A stretch of DNA of 64,000 bases from Acidimicrobiia bacterium UBA4744. Its GTDB lineage: Bacteria; Actinomycetota; Acidimicrobiia; Spongiisociales; UBA4744. The DNA lies in contig DHIO01000006.1 in NCBI GenBank assembly GCA_002403855.1, forward strand, positions 83,541-147,540, given 5' to 3'. Positions within the stretch are counted from its first letter, which is position 1. Every line of letters begins with the position of its first letter. Under the pieces are notes generated by a model. That model had not been told where the DNA came from, searched no databases, and saw only the letters and a program-made list of their open reading frames with translations. Shown in pieces: positions 1 to 9,152 of this stretch. The translations under genes and the position numbers were made by a program.

Positions 1-1
1 C

Positions 2-337
2 ACGACGACGGCGGTGCCGGTCACGACTACCACCGTGGCAGCGGCCGAGATCAGGCTGTCGCTTGCATCGACCACAACCACCACCGTTGGCCCCGGCGTC
101 GGGGCCGATCCAACGGCTCCGGAAGAGACACCCCGATCACTCGCAGCGAGCCCACCGTTCGATGAGCCCACCGGCCCGTCCGATGGTGATGGTGCTGTCC
201 CGGTGCTGCCGGTGGCCGGCGGGGCGGCAATCCTGGGCGGTGCCGGAATCTGGCTGGCAGCCACCAAACGAGCTGCGGTCCAGGCCACCTCGTCGCGCTG
301 GGAGATACCCCACGGCGGCATCCGACCCCCTGAATAG
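2..337 (+). CDS. C-terminal part of a secreted or wall-anchored protein (5' end outside window)
   Basis: The reading frame is open from the first bases of the window, so the true start lies upstream; an internal GTG at 14 is unlikely to be the start. The visible part is a Thr/Pro/Ala-rich, low-complexity linker with TTTTT runs, then a hydrophobic segment (PVAGGAAILGGAGIWLAA) followed by basic residues (KR) and a hydrophilic tail of about 20 residues ending in RPPE. A disordered linker, one membrane segment and a basic stop-transfer fit a surface protein anchored at its C-terminus. LPVAG resembles a relaxed sortase motif, but the tail is longer than usual, so this is only a possibility. The function of the missing N-terminal domain cannot be judged. 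From 338 to 558 I see no gene. Confidence 0.6.
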   Translation, partial: TTTAVPVTTTTVAAAEIRLSLASTTTTTVGPGVGADPTAPEETPRSLAASPPFDEPTGPSDGDGAVPVLPVAGGAAILGGAGIWLAATKRAAVQATSSRWEIPHGGIRPPE

Positions 338-558
338 CGGCGGTTTCCGCCTCTGCGTCGCTTGGCCTCATGGTGATGCGGCACGTCGGTCCACCGAGTT
401 CCGAGGGTTGAAGGGGCAAACACTGATCCCGGCCGGCGTCGACCGCGGCTCTCGCCATGAATCCGCACCCTTGCGACCTGAGAGGAGCAATGATCCTCAC
501 CCGGCCGGATCGGTACCTTCAACACCGGGACCAGACGCCTGATCCGTAGAGGCCGGGC

Positions 559-1704
559 ATGAACAACCTGCCTAAGCTATCCGCCGTCCCACCTCGGAGC
601 GCCATGCCCGATGCGATGATCCGTCTGGAGCACGTCTCGAAGACGTTCCCGGGCAGCGCGGCTCCTGCCGTTCGTGATCTCTCTTTGGAGGTGCCGGAGG
701 GTGAAATCGTGGTGCTGGTCGGCCCGTCGGGATGCGGCAAGACCACCACTCTGAAGATGATCAACCGAATCATCGAACCGACCGCCGGCGACATCTGGGT
801 TGCGGGCGTCAACGCCATCGCGACGGAACCGCACGTCCTTCGGCGACAGATCGGATACGTGATCCAGCAAACCGGCCTCTTTCCCCATCGAACCGTTGCC
901 CAGAACGTCGCCACCGTTCCGCGGTTGCTGGGCTGGGATCGTCCGAGCATCGACGATCGTGTCGTCGAGTTGATCGAACTCGTCGGCTTGGAGCCGGAGA
1001 TGGCCGACCGGTACCCGGCCGAACTGTCGGGCGGGCAGCAGCAGCGGGTGGGTGTGGCCAGAGCACTGGCCGCCGATCCACCTGTGCTGTTGATGGACGA
1101 GCCGTTCGGAGCCGTCGACCCGATCATCCGTGCACGCCTGCAGGTCGAACTGCTCGGTTTACAGGCCCAGGTGCGTAAGACGATTGTCTTCGTCACCCAC
1201 GACATCGACGAGGCGATTCAGCTCGGCGACCAAGTGGCGATTCTGAATGTCGGTGGTGTTCTCGAACAGATCGGAACCCCGGAGGACCTCCTCCGGGAAC
1301 CCGCCAACGAATTCGTCGCAGAATTCCTGGGAACCGACCGGGGGCTGAAGCGGCTCTCCCTCATCCCGGTCCACGCTCTCGACCTCGACCCCGGGCCCGT
1401 GGTGGCGCCCGGCGCGTCGAAGCAAGAGAGCCTGGTTGTGGCAGAGCGTTATGAAGTCGACTGGGTGGCGGTCGAGTCCGGAGGGGAGCTGCTCGGCTGG
1501 CTCTACCTAGCCGAGCTGGAGAACGGCCGCGTACCGGCGGCAGATCTGAGGCCGTTCCGAACCCGTCTGGCCGCCACGGCGACGCTCAAGGAGGCGCTCA
1601 ACGCCATCGTGACGTCACGGGCCAAGGCAGCCGCAGTCTTCGACGACGACCGGTACCTCGGGATGCTGACCGCCGATCGCATCAGCGACGAGATCACCCA
1701 ATGA
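559..1704 (+). CDS. opuCA: Osmoprotectant (glycine betaine/choline) ABC transporter, ATP-binding subunit
   Basis: Energises uptake of a quaternary-amine compatible solute at the inner face of the membrane. The 381-residue product has a Walker A motif GPSGCGKTT (about residues 55-63), a Q-loop with QQTGLFPHRT, the ABC signature LSGGQQQR and Walker B with LLMDEPFGAVD. The region after about residue 260 is CBS-like, as in OpuCA/ProV proteins where it senses ionic strength. The start at 559 has AGAGG six bases upstream; an internal ATG at 604, preceded by GGAG, is an alternative that would remove 15 residues and better match the usual N-terminus. The gene overlaps the next permease by 4 nt (ATGA), so the genes form one operon. 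The family is certain; the exact solute (betaine, choline or carnitine) is not. Confidence 0.93.
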   Translation: MNNLPKLSAVPPRSAMPDAMIRLEHVSKTFPGSAAPAVRDLSLEVPEGEIVVLVGPSGCGKTTTLKMINRIIEPTAGDIWVAGVNAIATEPHVLRRQIGYVIQQTGLFPHRTVAQNVATVPRLLGWDRPSIDDRVVELIELVGLEPEMADRYPAELSGGQQQRVGVARALAADPPVLLMDEPFGAVDPIIRARLQVELLGLQAQVRKTIVFVTHDIDEAIQLGDQVAILNVGGVLEQIGTPEDLLREPANEFVAEFLGTDRGLKRLSLIPVHALDLDPGPVVAPGASKQESLVVAERYEVDWVAVESGGELLGWLYLAELENGRVPAADLRPFRTRLAATATLKEALNAIVTSRAKAAAVFDDDRYLGMLTADRISDEITQ

Positions 1705-2372
1705 TCCTCGCCCAGACGGAAGGCCGGCCGCTCGTTCGCTGGGATTGGATCTTCGACCACCTCGACGACATCTGGGCCCGGACGCTCGAGCATGTCACTT
1801 TGACGGGGATCGCTCTCATCTTCGGTTTCGCGATTTCCCTGGGTCTGTCGCTTCTCGCGATTCGCTACCGACGGACCTACAGCCCGATCACATGGGTTGC
1901 CGGTTTGCTGTACACCATTCCCAGCTTGGCTCTCTTCGCGTTTCTCGTACCGTTCACCGGGCTTTCTCTGTTGACGGCAGAGATCGGGCTGGTGTCGTAC
2001 ACGCTGCTGATTCTGATTCGCAACATCGTGGCCGGAATCGACGGTGTCTCGCCGGCCGTTCTGGAGGCCGCCTTCGGCATGGGATACACGAGCCGCCGGG
2101 CCTTCTGGGATGTGCAAATGCCGCTCGCTGTTCCGGTCATCGTTGCCGGTCTTCGAGTGGCTTCGGTCACGACGGTCGGCTTGGTGACGGTGACCAGTCT
2201 GATCGGTCAAGGCGGGTACGGGGCGTTCATTCTGCGGGGTCTGCGTCGAGACTTTCCCACTGAGATCCTGGTCGGCACCGTGCTGTCCGTTCTCCTGGCC
2301 GTCGTCTTCGACCTGCTGTTCCTGCAAATCGAACGGAGAACGGCGCCGTGGGCTCACCGGAGGGTGGTGTGA
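1701..2372 (+). CDS. opuCB: Osmoprotectant ABC transporter permease (first of two)
   Basis: Membrane channel subunit of the osmoprotectant importer. The 223-residue protein has about six hydrophobic helices and the binding-protein-dependent permease signature around EAAFGMGYTSRRAFWDVQMPL, the coupling helix that contacts the ATPase. Length and layout match OpuCB/OpuCD/ProW-type permeases. The ATG start overlaps the end of the ATPase gene by 4 nt and the stop overlaps the start of the second permease, which indicates translational coupling. Having two different permeases and a separate lipoprotein is the OpuC arrangement rather than a fused permease-binding protein. Confidence 0.92.
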   Translation: MILAQTEGRPLVRWDWIFDHLDDIWARTLEHVTLTGIALIFGFAISLGLSLLAIRYRRTYSPITWVAGLLYTIPSLALFAFLVPFTGLSLLTAEIGLVSYTLLILIRNIVAGIDGVSPAVLEAAFGMGYTSRRAFWDVQMPLAVPVIVAGLRVASVTTVGLVTVTSLIGQGGYGAFILRGLRRDFPTEILVGTVLSVLLAVVFDLLFLQIERRTAPWAHRRVV

Positions 2373-3079
2373 ATCTCCTATCCGATGTCCTCGATTTCTT
2401 CCTAACAGCGCAGAGTTGGACCGGCGACGACGGGCTGCTGATCCGGACCGTCGACCATCTGGCACTCTCGCTGTTCGCCACGATGGTCGCGGTGGCATTG
2501 GCCCTACCTCCCGCGGTTTGGTTGGGACATCGCCGCCGTGGTGCTTTCCTGGCCGTCGCCTTGGTGAACGTAGGGCGGGCGGTCCCCTCTTTTGGGATCG
2601 TCGCACTCGCTCTCCCGATCAGTCTTCGGCTGGGCCTCGGTTTGGGTTTCTGGCCTACATTCGTGGCACTGGTAGCGCTCGCCATGCCGCCGGTATTCAC
2701 CAATACCTACAGCGGCATTCGAGAGGTGGACCCCGCAATTGTCGAAGCGGCGGCCGGCATGGGCATGACCGATGTGCAGGTACTCAGGACTACCGAATTG
2801 CCTCTTGCTACGCCGGTCATCTGGACGGCCGTCCGAGTCTCGACCGTCCAAGTCATCGCCACGGCCACGCTCGGGGCGGTGATCGGCTGGGGTGGGCTCG
2901 GCCGATATCTGATCGACGGTTTCGCTCAAGGCAACGACGTCTGGGTCCTCGCCGGGGGCATCATGGTGGCGGCACTGGCTCTGTTGGCCGATGCGGCATT
3001 CACGGTGGCCGAGCGGTGGGTTCTGCCTCGCGGCCTCTCTTCTCGCGACCGATCCGAGGTCGAGACTGTGGCCGTGTGA
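2369..3079 (+). CDS. opuCD: Osmoprotectant ABC transporter permease (second of two)
   Basis: Partner permease of the osmoprotectant importer; about six transmembrane helices with the EAA-type loop EAAAGMGMTDVQVLRTTELPL. I chose the GTG at 2369, which gives MNLLSDVLDFF, because GGAGGG lies a few bases upstream and the start overlaps the stop codon of the preceding gene (GTGTGA). A GTG at 2348 would add seven residues from within the upstream gene. The C-terminus is hydrophilic (SSRDRSEVETVAV). The substrate-binding lipoprotein follows after about 80 nt, so all four subunits are present and probably co-transcribed up to the terminator at 4093. Confidence 0.92.
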   Translation: MNLLSDVLDFFLTAQSWTGDDGLLIRTVDHLALSLFATMVAVALALPPAVWLGHRRRGAFLAVALVNVGRAVPSFGIVALALPISLRLGLGLGFWPTFVALVALAMPPVFTNTYSGIREVDPAIVEAAAGMGMTDVQVLRTTELPLATPVIWTAVRVSTVQVIATATLGAVIGWGGLGRYLIDGFAQGNDVWVLAGGIMVAALALLADAAFTVAERWVLPRGLSSRDRSEVETVAV

Positions 3080-3162
3080 CGGACAGGTTGGGAATACTCC
3101 CAGAGCCCATTAGGTTTCTGCCGGCGGCCCCGAGGGCCATGTCAATAGGGAAGGGAGTACCC

Positions 3163-4071
3163 ATGCGGAGAAAGCGCCGCAGTGGTGTCATTGGGGCGAT
3201 GCTGCTCGCCTTTGCGTTGGTAACGGCGGCCTGCAGCTCGGGTGGTGACACCGAGATCAAGGTCGGGGCCCAGGACTTCGGCGAGTCGGCGATCCTGGCG
3301 GAGATCTACGCTCAAGCGTTGGAAGTGGAAGGATATCCGGTGTCCATACAGCCGTTAGGGGGCTTTCGGGACATTGTGCTGGCGTCCTTCGAGAGCGGTG
3401 ACATCAACCTGACGCCGGAGTACGCAGCTTCCATGCTCGAGTTTCTCAACGGATTCTCCGGTGAAGCAACCGGGGATGCAGCCGAGACCACCCAAAATCT
3501 GCAGAGCTACCTCGATGACCTGGGTCTGGTGGCCTTCGAGCCGTCGCCGGCGGTGGACACCAATGCCTTCGTGATCACGCCCGAAACCAGCCAAACTCTG
3601 GGAATCACAACCCTGAGTGATCTGGCTGCCAAGGGCAGCGACCTGAGGTTGGGGGGACCGCCCGACTGTGAGACCAACGCCTTCTGCATCCCCGGCCTGC
3701 AGACGGCATACGGCCTCGACCTGAGCGGGTCGTTCACACCACTCGATGCCGGCGCCATCACGGTCCAGGCGTTGGAAGCCGGGGAGATCGACATTGCGTT
3801 GCTGTTCTCAACCAGTGGCGTGATCGCGGACCGGGGCTGGGTGCTGCTCGAGGATGACCGGAACATGCTGGCAGCCGACAACGTCGTTCCGGTTCTGACG
3901 AGTGAACTCTCCGGCGAATACGGCAGCGACCTGGAAGCATTGCTCAACAGCATCAGCGCAGCCTTGTCTACCGCCGAACTGACCGAGATGAATCGTCAAT
4001 TCGATGTGGAGCAGCTCGACGCCGAAGACATAGCCGCCGGCTGGCTGACCGACAACGGTTTCGGTGGCTGA
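3163..4071 (+). CDS. opuCC: Osmoprotectant-binding lipoprotein of the ABC transporter
   Basis: Extracytoplasmic substrate-binding protein (OpuAC/ProX family, 302 residues). It starts with a lipoprotein signal peptide: basic MRRKRR, a hydrophobic stretch and the lipobox TAAC, so the mature protein should be lipid-anchored at the Cys near residue 25. The mature part begins IKVGAQDFGESAILAEIYAQ, the typical start of glycine betaine/choline-binding proteins, and contains LTPEYA near the ligand-site loop. The start at 3163 was chosen because AAGGGAG lies five bases upstream; an ATG at 3139 lacks a ribosome site and would spoil the signal peptide. It is the last gene of the transporter operon. Confidence 0.93.
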   Translation: MRRKRRSGVIGAMLLAFALVTAACSSGGDTEIKVGAQDFGESAILAEIYAQALEVEGYPVSIQPLGGFRDIVLASFESGDINLTPEYAASMLEFLNGFSGEATGDAAETTQNLQSYLDDLGLVAFEPSPAVDTNAFVITPETSQTLGITTLSDLAAKGSDLRLGGPPDCETNAFCIPGLQTAYGLDLSGSFTPLDAGAITVQALEAGEIDIALLFSTSGVIADRGWVLLEDDRNMLAADNVVPVLTSELSGEYGSDLEALLNSISAALSTAELTEMNRQFDVEQLDAEDIAAGWLTDNGFGG

Positions 4072-4092
4072 GGTATCTGAAGAGCAGAAGAG

Positions 4093-4121
4093 AGAAGCCC
4101 CGGTCGAACCGGGGCTTCTTC
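4093..4121 (+). terminator. Intrinsic terminator of the osmoprotectant operon
   Basis: A perfect 12-bp inverted repeat, AGAAGCCCCGGT and ACCGGGGCTTCT, with a 3-nt loop CGA, sits 21 bases after the binding-protein stop codon. The 3' arm ends in CTTCTTCC, a short pyrimidine-rich tail rather than a long U run. Position and perfect pairing make it the probable end of the transporter transcript. Confidence 0.85.
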
Positions 4122-4190
4122 CGTGGAACAGAACCGACCGGGGCAGTTAGCATTCCCGTCCATCCACCCGGTACAGCATCTGGAGGCTTC

Positions 4191-7100
4191 ATGTCCGCTG
4201 ATCTCGGCTACTACCGCCATCCGACCGTCCACGGTGACACGATCGTGTTCGTCACCGAAGACGACCTCTGGTCGGTTCCGGCCGGGGGTGGTGTGGCCCG
4301 GCGTTTGACGGCCAATCCCGGCACCGTTTCTTTTCCGGTGTTCTCGCCGGACGGAGCGAAGATAGCCTTCACCAGCCGGGACGAAGGCCATCCGGAGGCG
4401 TGGGTCATGGATGCCGACGGAGGCCCGGCCACCCGGATCACCTTTATGGGGACGCTCACCCAGGTGGTGGGGTGGAGCCCCGACGGCAGCCGGGTCATCG
4501 TTGCCACGGATTGGCAGCAGGCCTTTCGGGGATTCATGCACCTTCATGCCGTGCCACTGTCCGGCGGGGCGCCGCAGGCGCTCGATGTCGGTCCGGCCCG
4601 GGCCATCTCATACCAGCCGGACGGACCGGGGGTGGTGATCGGACGCAACTCGTACGACCCGGCCCGCTGGAAGCGGTATCGCGGCGGTACCGCCGGGACC
4701 TTGTGGATCGACCGAGCCGGCGATGGGACCTTCCGACCTCTCATCACGCTGGAAGCCAATCTTGCCTCACCGATGTGGATCGGTTCCCGCATCTACTTCG
4801 TGTCCGACCACGAGGGCACCGGCAACCTCTATTCCTGCACTCCGACCGGGCGGAGTCTCACCCGCCACACCCACGGGGACGAGTTCTACAGCCGTTTTCC
4901 CAACACCGACGGCCGGCACATCGTTTACCACGCCGGCGCCGACTTACACCGGTTTGACCTTGAGAGTGGCGGGTCCGAGGTCGTTCCCGTCAAGGTCAAC
5001 AGTTCCCGCAGCCAGCGCAACCGGAAGTTCATCAGCCCCAACGGTTTCCTCGAGAGCTTCGACCTGCATCCTGAAGGCCACTCGGTCGCCGTCGACGTCC
5101 GGGGCGGTTTGTACAGCATGCCGCTGTGGGAGGGAGCACCGCTGCGGCACGGCAGCATCTCATCAGCCCGCTACCGCTTGGCAGCGTGGCTGCCGGATGG
5201 AGAGCGTTTGGTGGCCGTCACGGACGAAGACGGCGAGGAATCGCTGATTGTGTTCGGTGTTGACGGCAAGAACGAGCCCATTCGGGTCGGTGGTGACATC
5301 GGCCGCGCCGACCATCTTCAGGTGGCCCCTGCCGGGGGAGAGCGCATCGCCCTCACCAACCACCGGCAAGAGGTCATCCTCGTCGACCTGGAAGGGGCGT
5401 CGATCGAAGTCATCGCCCAGAGCTCGTACCAGCGAATCCTGGGTCTCAGTTGGTCGGCCGACGGCCGGTGGTTGGCATTCGGTGCTTTCGTCAACCGTCG
5501 CAACGCGACGCTGCAGCTGTACGACACCGTAACCCGCACCCTTGCCCGGGTGACTCGCCCCGACTTCGTCGATGGGTTCCCTTCCTTCGATCCCGAAGGC
5601 CGCTATCTGTACTTCCTGTCGTACCGCGTGTTCGATCCCGTGTACGACAACCAGTACTTCGACCTCGGGTTCCCCAAAGGGATGCGGCCATACCTGATTC
5701 CGCTCAAAGCGGACGCCGTCAACCCGTTTGCGGCCGCCACCCGGTCGCCCCGTCCGCCCGGTGCCCCCAACGATCAGGGCGCCAAGAAGAGCGATGAACC
5801 GGGCAAGGGTAAGGAGGAAAGCCCCGAACCCGATCCGGTGGAGATCGATCTGGAGGGGATCCAGGACCGCGTAGTCGCCTTCCCGGTTCCCGAGGGCCGC
5901 TACGGCAAGGTAGTGGGGGCCAAAGGACGAGTGCTGTTCTCCTCATTCCCGGTGGAAGGCAGTCTGGGTCGAGACTGGACGGACTCCGCAGCCAAGCCAA
6001 CCGGCCGCTTGGAGTCCTACGACTTCGCTCTCGAGAAGGTGGAGACGGTCACGGAGGGCATGTCGACCTTCGCCGTGTCGCTCAACGCTCAGGTGCTGGC
6101 GGTCCGGGCCGCCGACAGACTTCGGGTCGTTCCCATCGCGTGGAAAGAGGCCGAGAAGAAACCCGATGAGCCCGGCCGCGAATCGGGCATTGTCGATCTA
6201 GGTCGGATTAGGGCCGAGGTGGTGCCGAGTCGGGAATGGCGACAGATGTACCGTGAGGCCTGGCGGTTGCAGCGCGACCAATTCTGGGTCGCCAGCATGG
6301 CCGGCGTCGATTGGACGGCGATTCACGATCGCTATCTTCCGCTCGTCGACCGGGTGGGCTCTCGCACCGAGTTCTCCGACCTGATGTGGGAAATGCAGGG
6401 CGAACTCGGCACCTCCCACGCCTACGAGCTGCTGGGTGACTACCGGCCCGAGCCCGGTTGGTTTCAAGGGTTCCTGGGTGCCGATCTCGAGCTGAGGGGA
6501 CGGACGTGGAGAGTCGCCCGGCTCCCTCGGGGCGATTCCTGGGAGGCCGCGGCCGCCTCGCCGCTGACGGCTCCGGGCCTCGACATCGCCGAGGGAGACG
6601 CCATCCTGGCGGTGGACGGGCGGCCGGTCGACAGCCGGGTTTCGCCCTACGAACGCCTGGTGGATCGGGCCGGCCGGACCGTGCATCTGAGTGTGCGCCG
6701 AGGACGGCGCAACCCGCGCGTCGTGGCCGTCGACGCGCTACGGTCCGAGGAGTTGCTGCGCTACCGGGATTGGGTCGAACGCAACAGGTCGCATGTGCAC
6801 GCCGAGACTGAGGGTCGGGTGGGGTATGTCCACGTGCCCGACATGGGCCCTTGGGGCTACTCGGAATTCCATCGCTACTTCGGGTCCGAAGTCGATCGGC
6901 CGGGTTTGATCATCGACGTTCGCCAGAATCGGGGCGGTCACGTTTCACAGCTGCTATTGGAGAAGTTGGTCCGTCGCCGGGTCGGATACGACCGGACCCG
7001 CTGGGGCCAGCCCGAGTCGTACCCGCAGGACGCCCCCATGGGACCGATGGTGGCCCTCACCGACGAATATTCCGGCTCCGACGGGGACATCTTCAGCCAT

Positions 7101-7436
7101 GCCTTCAAGTTGTTCAAGCTGGGTCCGTTGATCGGCAAGCGAACCTGGGGTGGAGTGATCGGCATCTATCCGCGCCATGCCCTGGTCGATGGAACGATCA
7201 CCACTCAGCCCGAATACTCGTTTTGGTTCGAAGATGTTGGATGGGGAGTCGAGAACTACGGGACTGACCCGGACATCGAAGTGGATATCAAGCCGCAGGA
7301 CTATCGGGCAGGGCGAGACCCACAGATGGAACGGGCGGTCCGGGAAGTGTTGAAACTGGTTCGCGCCAAGAAACCGGCCGTCCCGGAATTCGAGCCTCCA
7401 CCGTCGCGAGTAGCGCCCCGCCTCCCGAGAGTGTGA
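4191..7436 (+). CDS. tri: Tricorn protease-like peptidase (family S41)
   Basis: Large cytoplasmic peptidase that in Thermoplasma and Streptomyces cuts peptides left by the proteasome or other proteases. The 1081 residues match the full-length family: N-terminal six- and seven-bladed beta-propellers (repeats such as FSPDGAKIAFTSRDEG and SADGRWLAFGAF), an Ala/Pro/Lys-rich insertion around residues 510-545, a PDZ domain around 770-850 and the C-terminal S41 core. The catalytic residues known from Thermoplasma tricorn are present: Ser-His in GTSHAYE near residue 740, the nucleophile Ser963 in YSGSDGD, and Glu in GVENYG near the C-terminus. The ATG start has GGAGG six bases upstream. It is monocistronic after the transporter terminator. 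Confidence 0.95.
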   Translation: MSADLGYYRHPTVHGDTIVFVTEDDLWSVPAGGGVARRLTANPGTVSFPVFSPDGAKIAFTSRDEGHPEAWVMDADGGPATRITFMGTLTQVVGWSPDGSRVIVATDWQQAFRGFMHLHAVPLSGGAPQALDVGPARAISYQPDGPGVVIGRNSYDPARWKRYRGGTAGTLWIDRAGDGTFRPLITLEANLASPMWIGSRIYFVSDHEGTGNLYSCTPTGRSLTRHTHGDEFYSRFPNTDGRHIVYHAGADLHRFDLESGGSEVVPVKVNSSRSQRNRKFISPNGFLESFDLHPEGHSVAVDVRGGLYSMPLWEGAPLRHGSISSARYRLAAWLPDGERLVAVTDEDGEESLIVFGVDGKNEPIRVGGDIGRADHLQVAPAGGERIALTNHRQEVILVDLEGASIEVIAQSSYQRILGLSWSADGRWLAFGAFVNRRNATLQLYDTVTRTLARVTRPDFVDGFPSFDPEGRYLYFLSYRVFDPVYDNQYFDLGFPKGMRPYLIPLKADAVNPFAAATRSPRPPGAPNDQGAKKSDEPGKGKEESPEPDPVEIDLEGIQDRVVAFPVPEGRYGKVVGAKGRVLFSSFPVEGSLGRDWTDSAAKPTGRLESYDFALEKVETVTEGMSTFAVSLNAQVLAVRAADRLRVVPIAWKEAEKKPDEPGRESGIVDLGRIRAEVVPSREWRQMYREAWRLQRDQFWVASMAGVDWTAIHDRYLPLVDRVGSRTEFSDLMWEMQGELGTSHAYELLGDYRPEPGWFQGFLGADLELRGRTWRVARLPRGDSWEAAAASPLTAPGLDIAEGDAILAVDGRPVDSRVSPYERLVDRAGRTVHLSVRRGRRNPRVVAVDALRSEELLRYRDWVERNRSHVHAETEGRVGYVHVPDMGPWGYSEFHRYFGSEVDRPGLIIDVRQNRGGHVSQLLLEKLVRRRVGYDRTRWGQPESYPQDAPMGPMVALTDEYSGSDGDIFSHAFKLFKLGPLIGKRTWGGVIGIYPRHALVDGTITTQPEYSFWFEDVGWGVENYGTDPDIEVDIKPQDYRAGRDPQMERAVREVLKLVRAKKPAVPEFEPPPSRVAPRLPRV

Positions 7437-7578
7437 CGTTTGTGGACAGATGATCGAATAGCAGTGGCCGGACGGCCGGTTTCCCGCCCAGGAGGCTCCG
7501 CCTAGGGGCCCTTCGGCCCTAGCCGTGGGCCGTCTGCAGCCGTCATGCTCTGAGGTGATTGAACCTGAGGAGCAACCC

Positions 7579-8565
7579 GTGGCGCTGACGGCCGAGCACC
7601 GCGTCCCGATGGAGATCGATTTTCAGTCTTCATGGCTCACCTGGGTGTCATCCACCACCGCCTGTTTGCGGGCTCTGGGCACAGATCACGATGCCACCGA
7701 GGTTGCCGGCCAATCGGGATACGCGTTCATGATCAACATCCACGAAGAGCTGTGCCCGTCGGGACCGACTTCATTCGACTTGGGTTTGCTCGCCACCGGT
7801 ATCCCCTGGTTGGGTCGCTCTCCGCTCGTCTACACCGGCGGGCAGCACTTCGAGGGTGATCAGGCGTCCCCGGTCATGAACGAGCAGTGGCGGTACGCAT
7901 ACGATCTCGTCACGCAGGAGATCGTCACGGGAAGACCCTGTGTTCTTTGGGGTGCCTATCTACCCGAATTCGCGGTGGTCGTGGGGGTGGGAGGCGATCA
8001 CTACTGGGTGAGGAGCTTCAAGGAGGCTCTCAGTGAGCCGCAACCGGCGGTGAGCTTCAGCGGGCTCGAGGCGGCCGGCGGGTTGTATGTGCTGGCCTTT
8101 CCGACGATTACCGAACCGGATCCCCGAGAACGGGATCGGAGGGCGGTCGAGCACGCCGTAGAGATGATGACCTGGCACTCCGGATCGCCCTGGTACGCCT
8201 CGGGGCTGGAGGCCTACGACCGGTGGATTGCTTCGCTGGCGACCGATAAGGTCGACCCGTTCGGTAACGCCCTCAACGCTCGGTGCTGGGCGGAGGCCCG
8301 TGGGTACGCCCGGGACTTCATCGACCGGGTCGCTTTGCGCGTCGATCCCGCCCCGGCGGCGATTCTGACCGAGGCGCGGGTAGCCCTGGCAGAGAGCGCC
8401 GCAGCCCTTTCGCATATCGTGGATCTGTGTCCCCTACATCCGCGCGATACCTGGATGATCGACGATGCTCGCGGCCAAGCCGTCGAAGAGTTGAACGACG
8501 CCAAACTGTCAGACCGTCGAGCCCTCAACTCGCTTCGAGAAGCCGTTGCCGCCTGGAGCAGGTGA
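7579..8565 (+). CDS. Uncharacterised soluble protein, possible papain-fold (BtrH/C39-like) domain
   Basis: A 328-residue protein I do not recognise with certainty. The first half (SSWLTWVSSTTACLRALG, then GYAFMINIHEELCPSGPTSFDLG and later RPCVLWG, VVVGVGGDHYWV) recalls the BtrH N-terminal or peptidase C39-like fold: a Cys after the first strand, then GxxF and a later His-Tyr on a strand. The second half is helical (residues 190-328, e.g. RDRRAVEHAVEMM). No signal peptide or membrane segment. I chose the GTG at 7579 because GAGGAG lies seven bases upstream; a GTG at 7525 would add 18 unlikely residues, and ATG 7609 is also possible. An imperfect hairpin (CTAGGG/CCCTAG, 7502-7522) precedes it. 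Function unknown. Confidence 0.75.
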   Translation: MALTAEHRVPMEIDFQSSWLTWVSSTTACLRALGTDHDATEVAGQSGYAFMINIHEELCPSGPTSFDLGLLATGIPWLGRSPLVYTGGQHFEGDQASPVMNEQWRYAYDLVTQEIVTGRPCVLWGAYLPEFAVVVGVGGDHYWVRSFKEALSEPQPAVSFSGLEAAGGLYVLAFPTITEPDPRERDRRAVEHAVEMMTWHSGSPWYASGLEAYDRWIASLATDKVDPFGNALNARCWAEARGYARDFIDRVALRVDPAPAAILTEARVALAESAAALSHIVDLCPLHPRDTWMIDDARGQAVEELNDAKLSDRRALNSLREAVAAWSR

Positions 8566-8826
8566 GAAGCAGGTCTCTGGTCTCGGGTTCGGGGTTGTCG
8601 CGGCGGCACCAAGCATCGGTCCGCGATGAACCCGAACCGAGGACGGCTTTCGCCTCTGGCACAACCTGGATGGCTTGCCGTACCCTGACAAAGGGGCTCC
8701 CGGAGTATGTGATGTTGCACTCTTCCCCCTCTCGGCCCCTATGAGGATGACATGGAAGAAGTCGGCAATTGCCTTGGAGTCGGATCCCGATGGATGGCGA
8801 TGCAGCGCTCCGAAAGGGACGGGTAG

Positions 8827-9130
8827 GCGGAGGAGACGGTCCCGACGTCCTCGGACATCGAGAGGGCCTATCGCCAGCACGCACCCGGTGGTGGCGAGGG
8901 GTCTTGGCCTACGCTCAAGATCGACAGGTAGGCGACGACGCCGTTGCGGAGGCGTTTGCCCAGGCATTGCGGCGCGGAAGCGCCATTCATCCGAGAAGTG
9001 GGCATGGAGAGCTGCTTTCCGGCCCTCTCCGGGAACGCCGCCGATCGGCAAGAGGTCAGGCGATGCGTGACCGGCGCCGGAAGCTCTTGACCTCCTGGAG
9101 GCTCCTCACCAGTGGGTTGAGATTGAGCGG
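8827..9130 (+). pseudogene. Remnant of an ECF-type RNA polymerase sigma factor
   Basis: No single frame codes here, but three frames together give a recognisable sigma-70 region 2: DIERAYRQHAPG in one frame (8833-8890), then WRGVLAYAQDRQVGDDAVAEAF and AQALRRGSA in the next (about 8890-8985), then EKWAWRAAFR in the third (about 8990-9025). This order and spacing match actinobacterial ECF sigma factors. After 9025 only a weak echo of region 4 (GLRLSGPRAVQR, about 9115-9150) can be seen. At least two frameshifts and stops (TAG at 8824, TGA at 9068) make it non-functional. I see nothing else in the 8566-9152 interval; open frames on the other strand look like noise. Confidence 0.72.
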
Positions 9131-9152
9131 CCCGCGTGCTGTGCAACGGAAA

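Noticed and set aside
200..270. LPVAGG as a true sortase signal in the first protein
   Set aside because: The motif is only LPxAG-like and the tail after the membrane segment is longer than in sortase substrates; reported as a possibility, not a call.
7502..7522. Hairpin CTAGGG/CCCTAG after the tricorn gene as a terminator
   Set aside because: The stem is imperfect with a bulge and no U tract; kept only as a remark in the next gene's entry.
8509..9051. 180-codon minus-strand frame across the sigma-factor remnant
   Set aside because: Composition is Arg/Pro/Ser-rich with no recognisable domain, whereas the plus strand gives three ordered sigma-factor segments.
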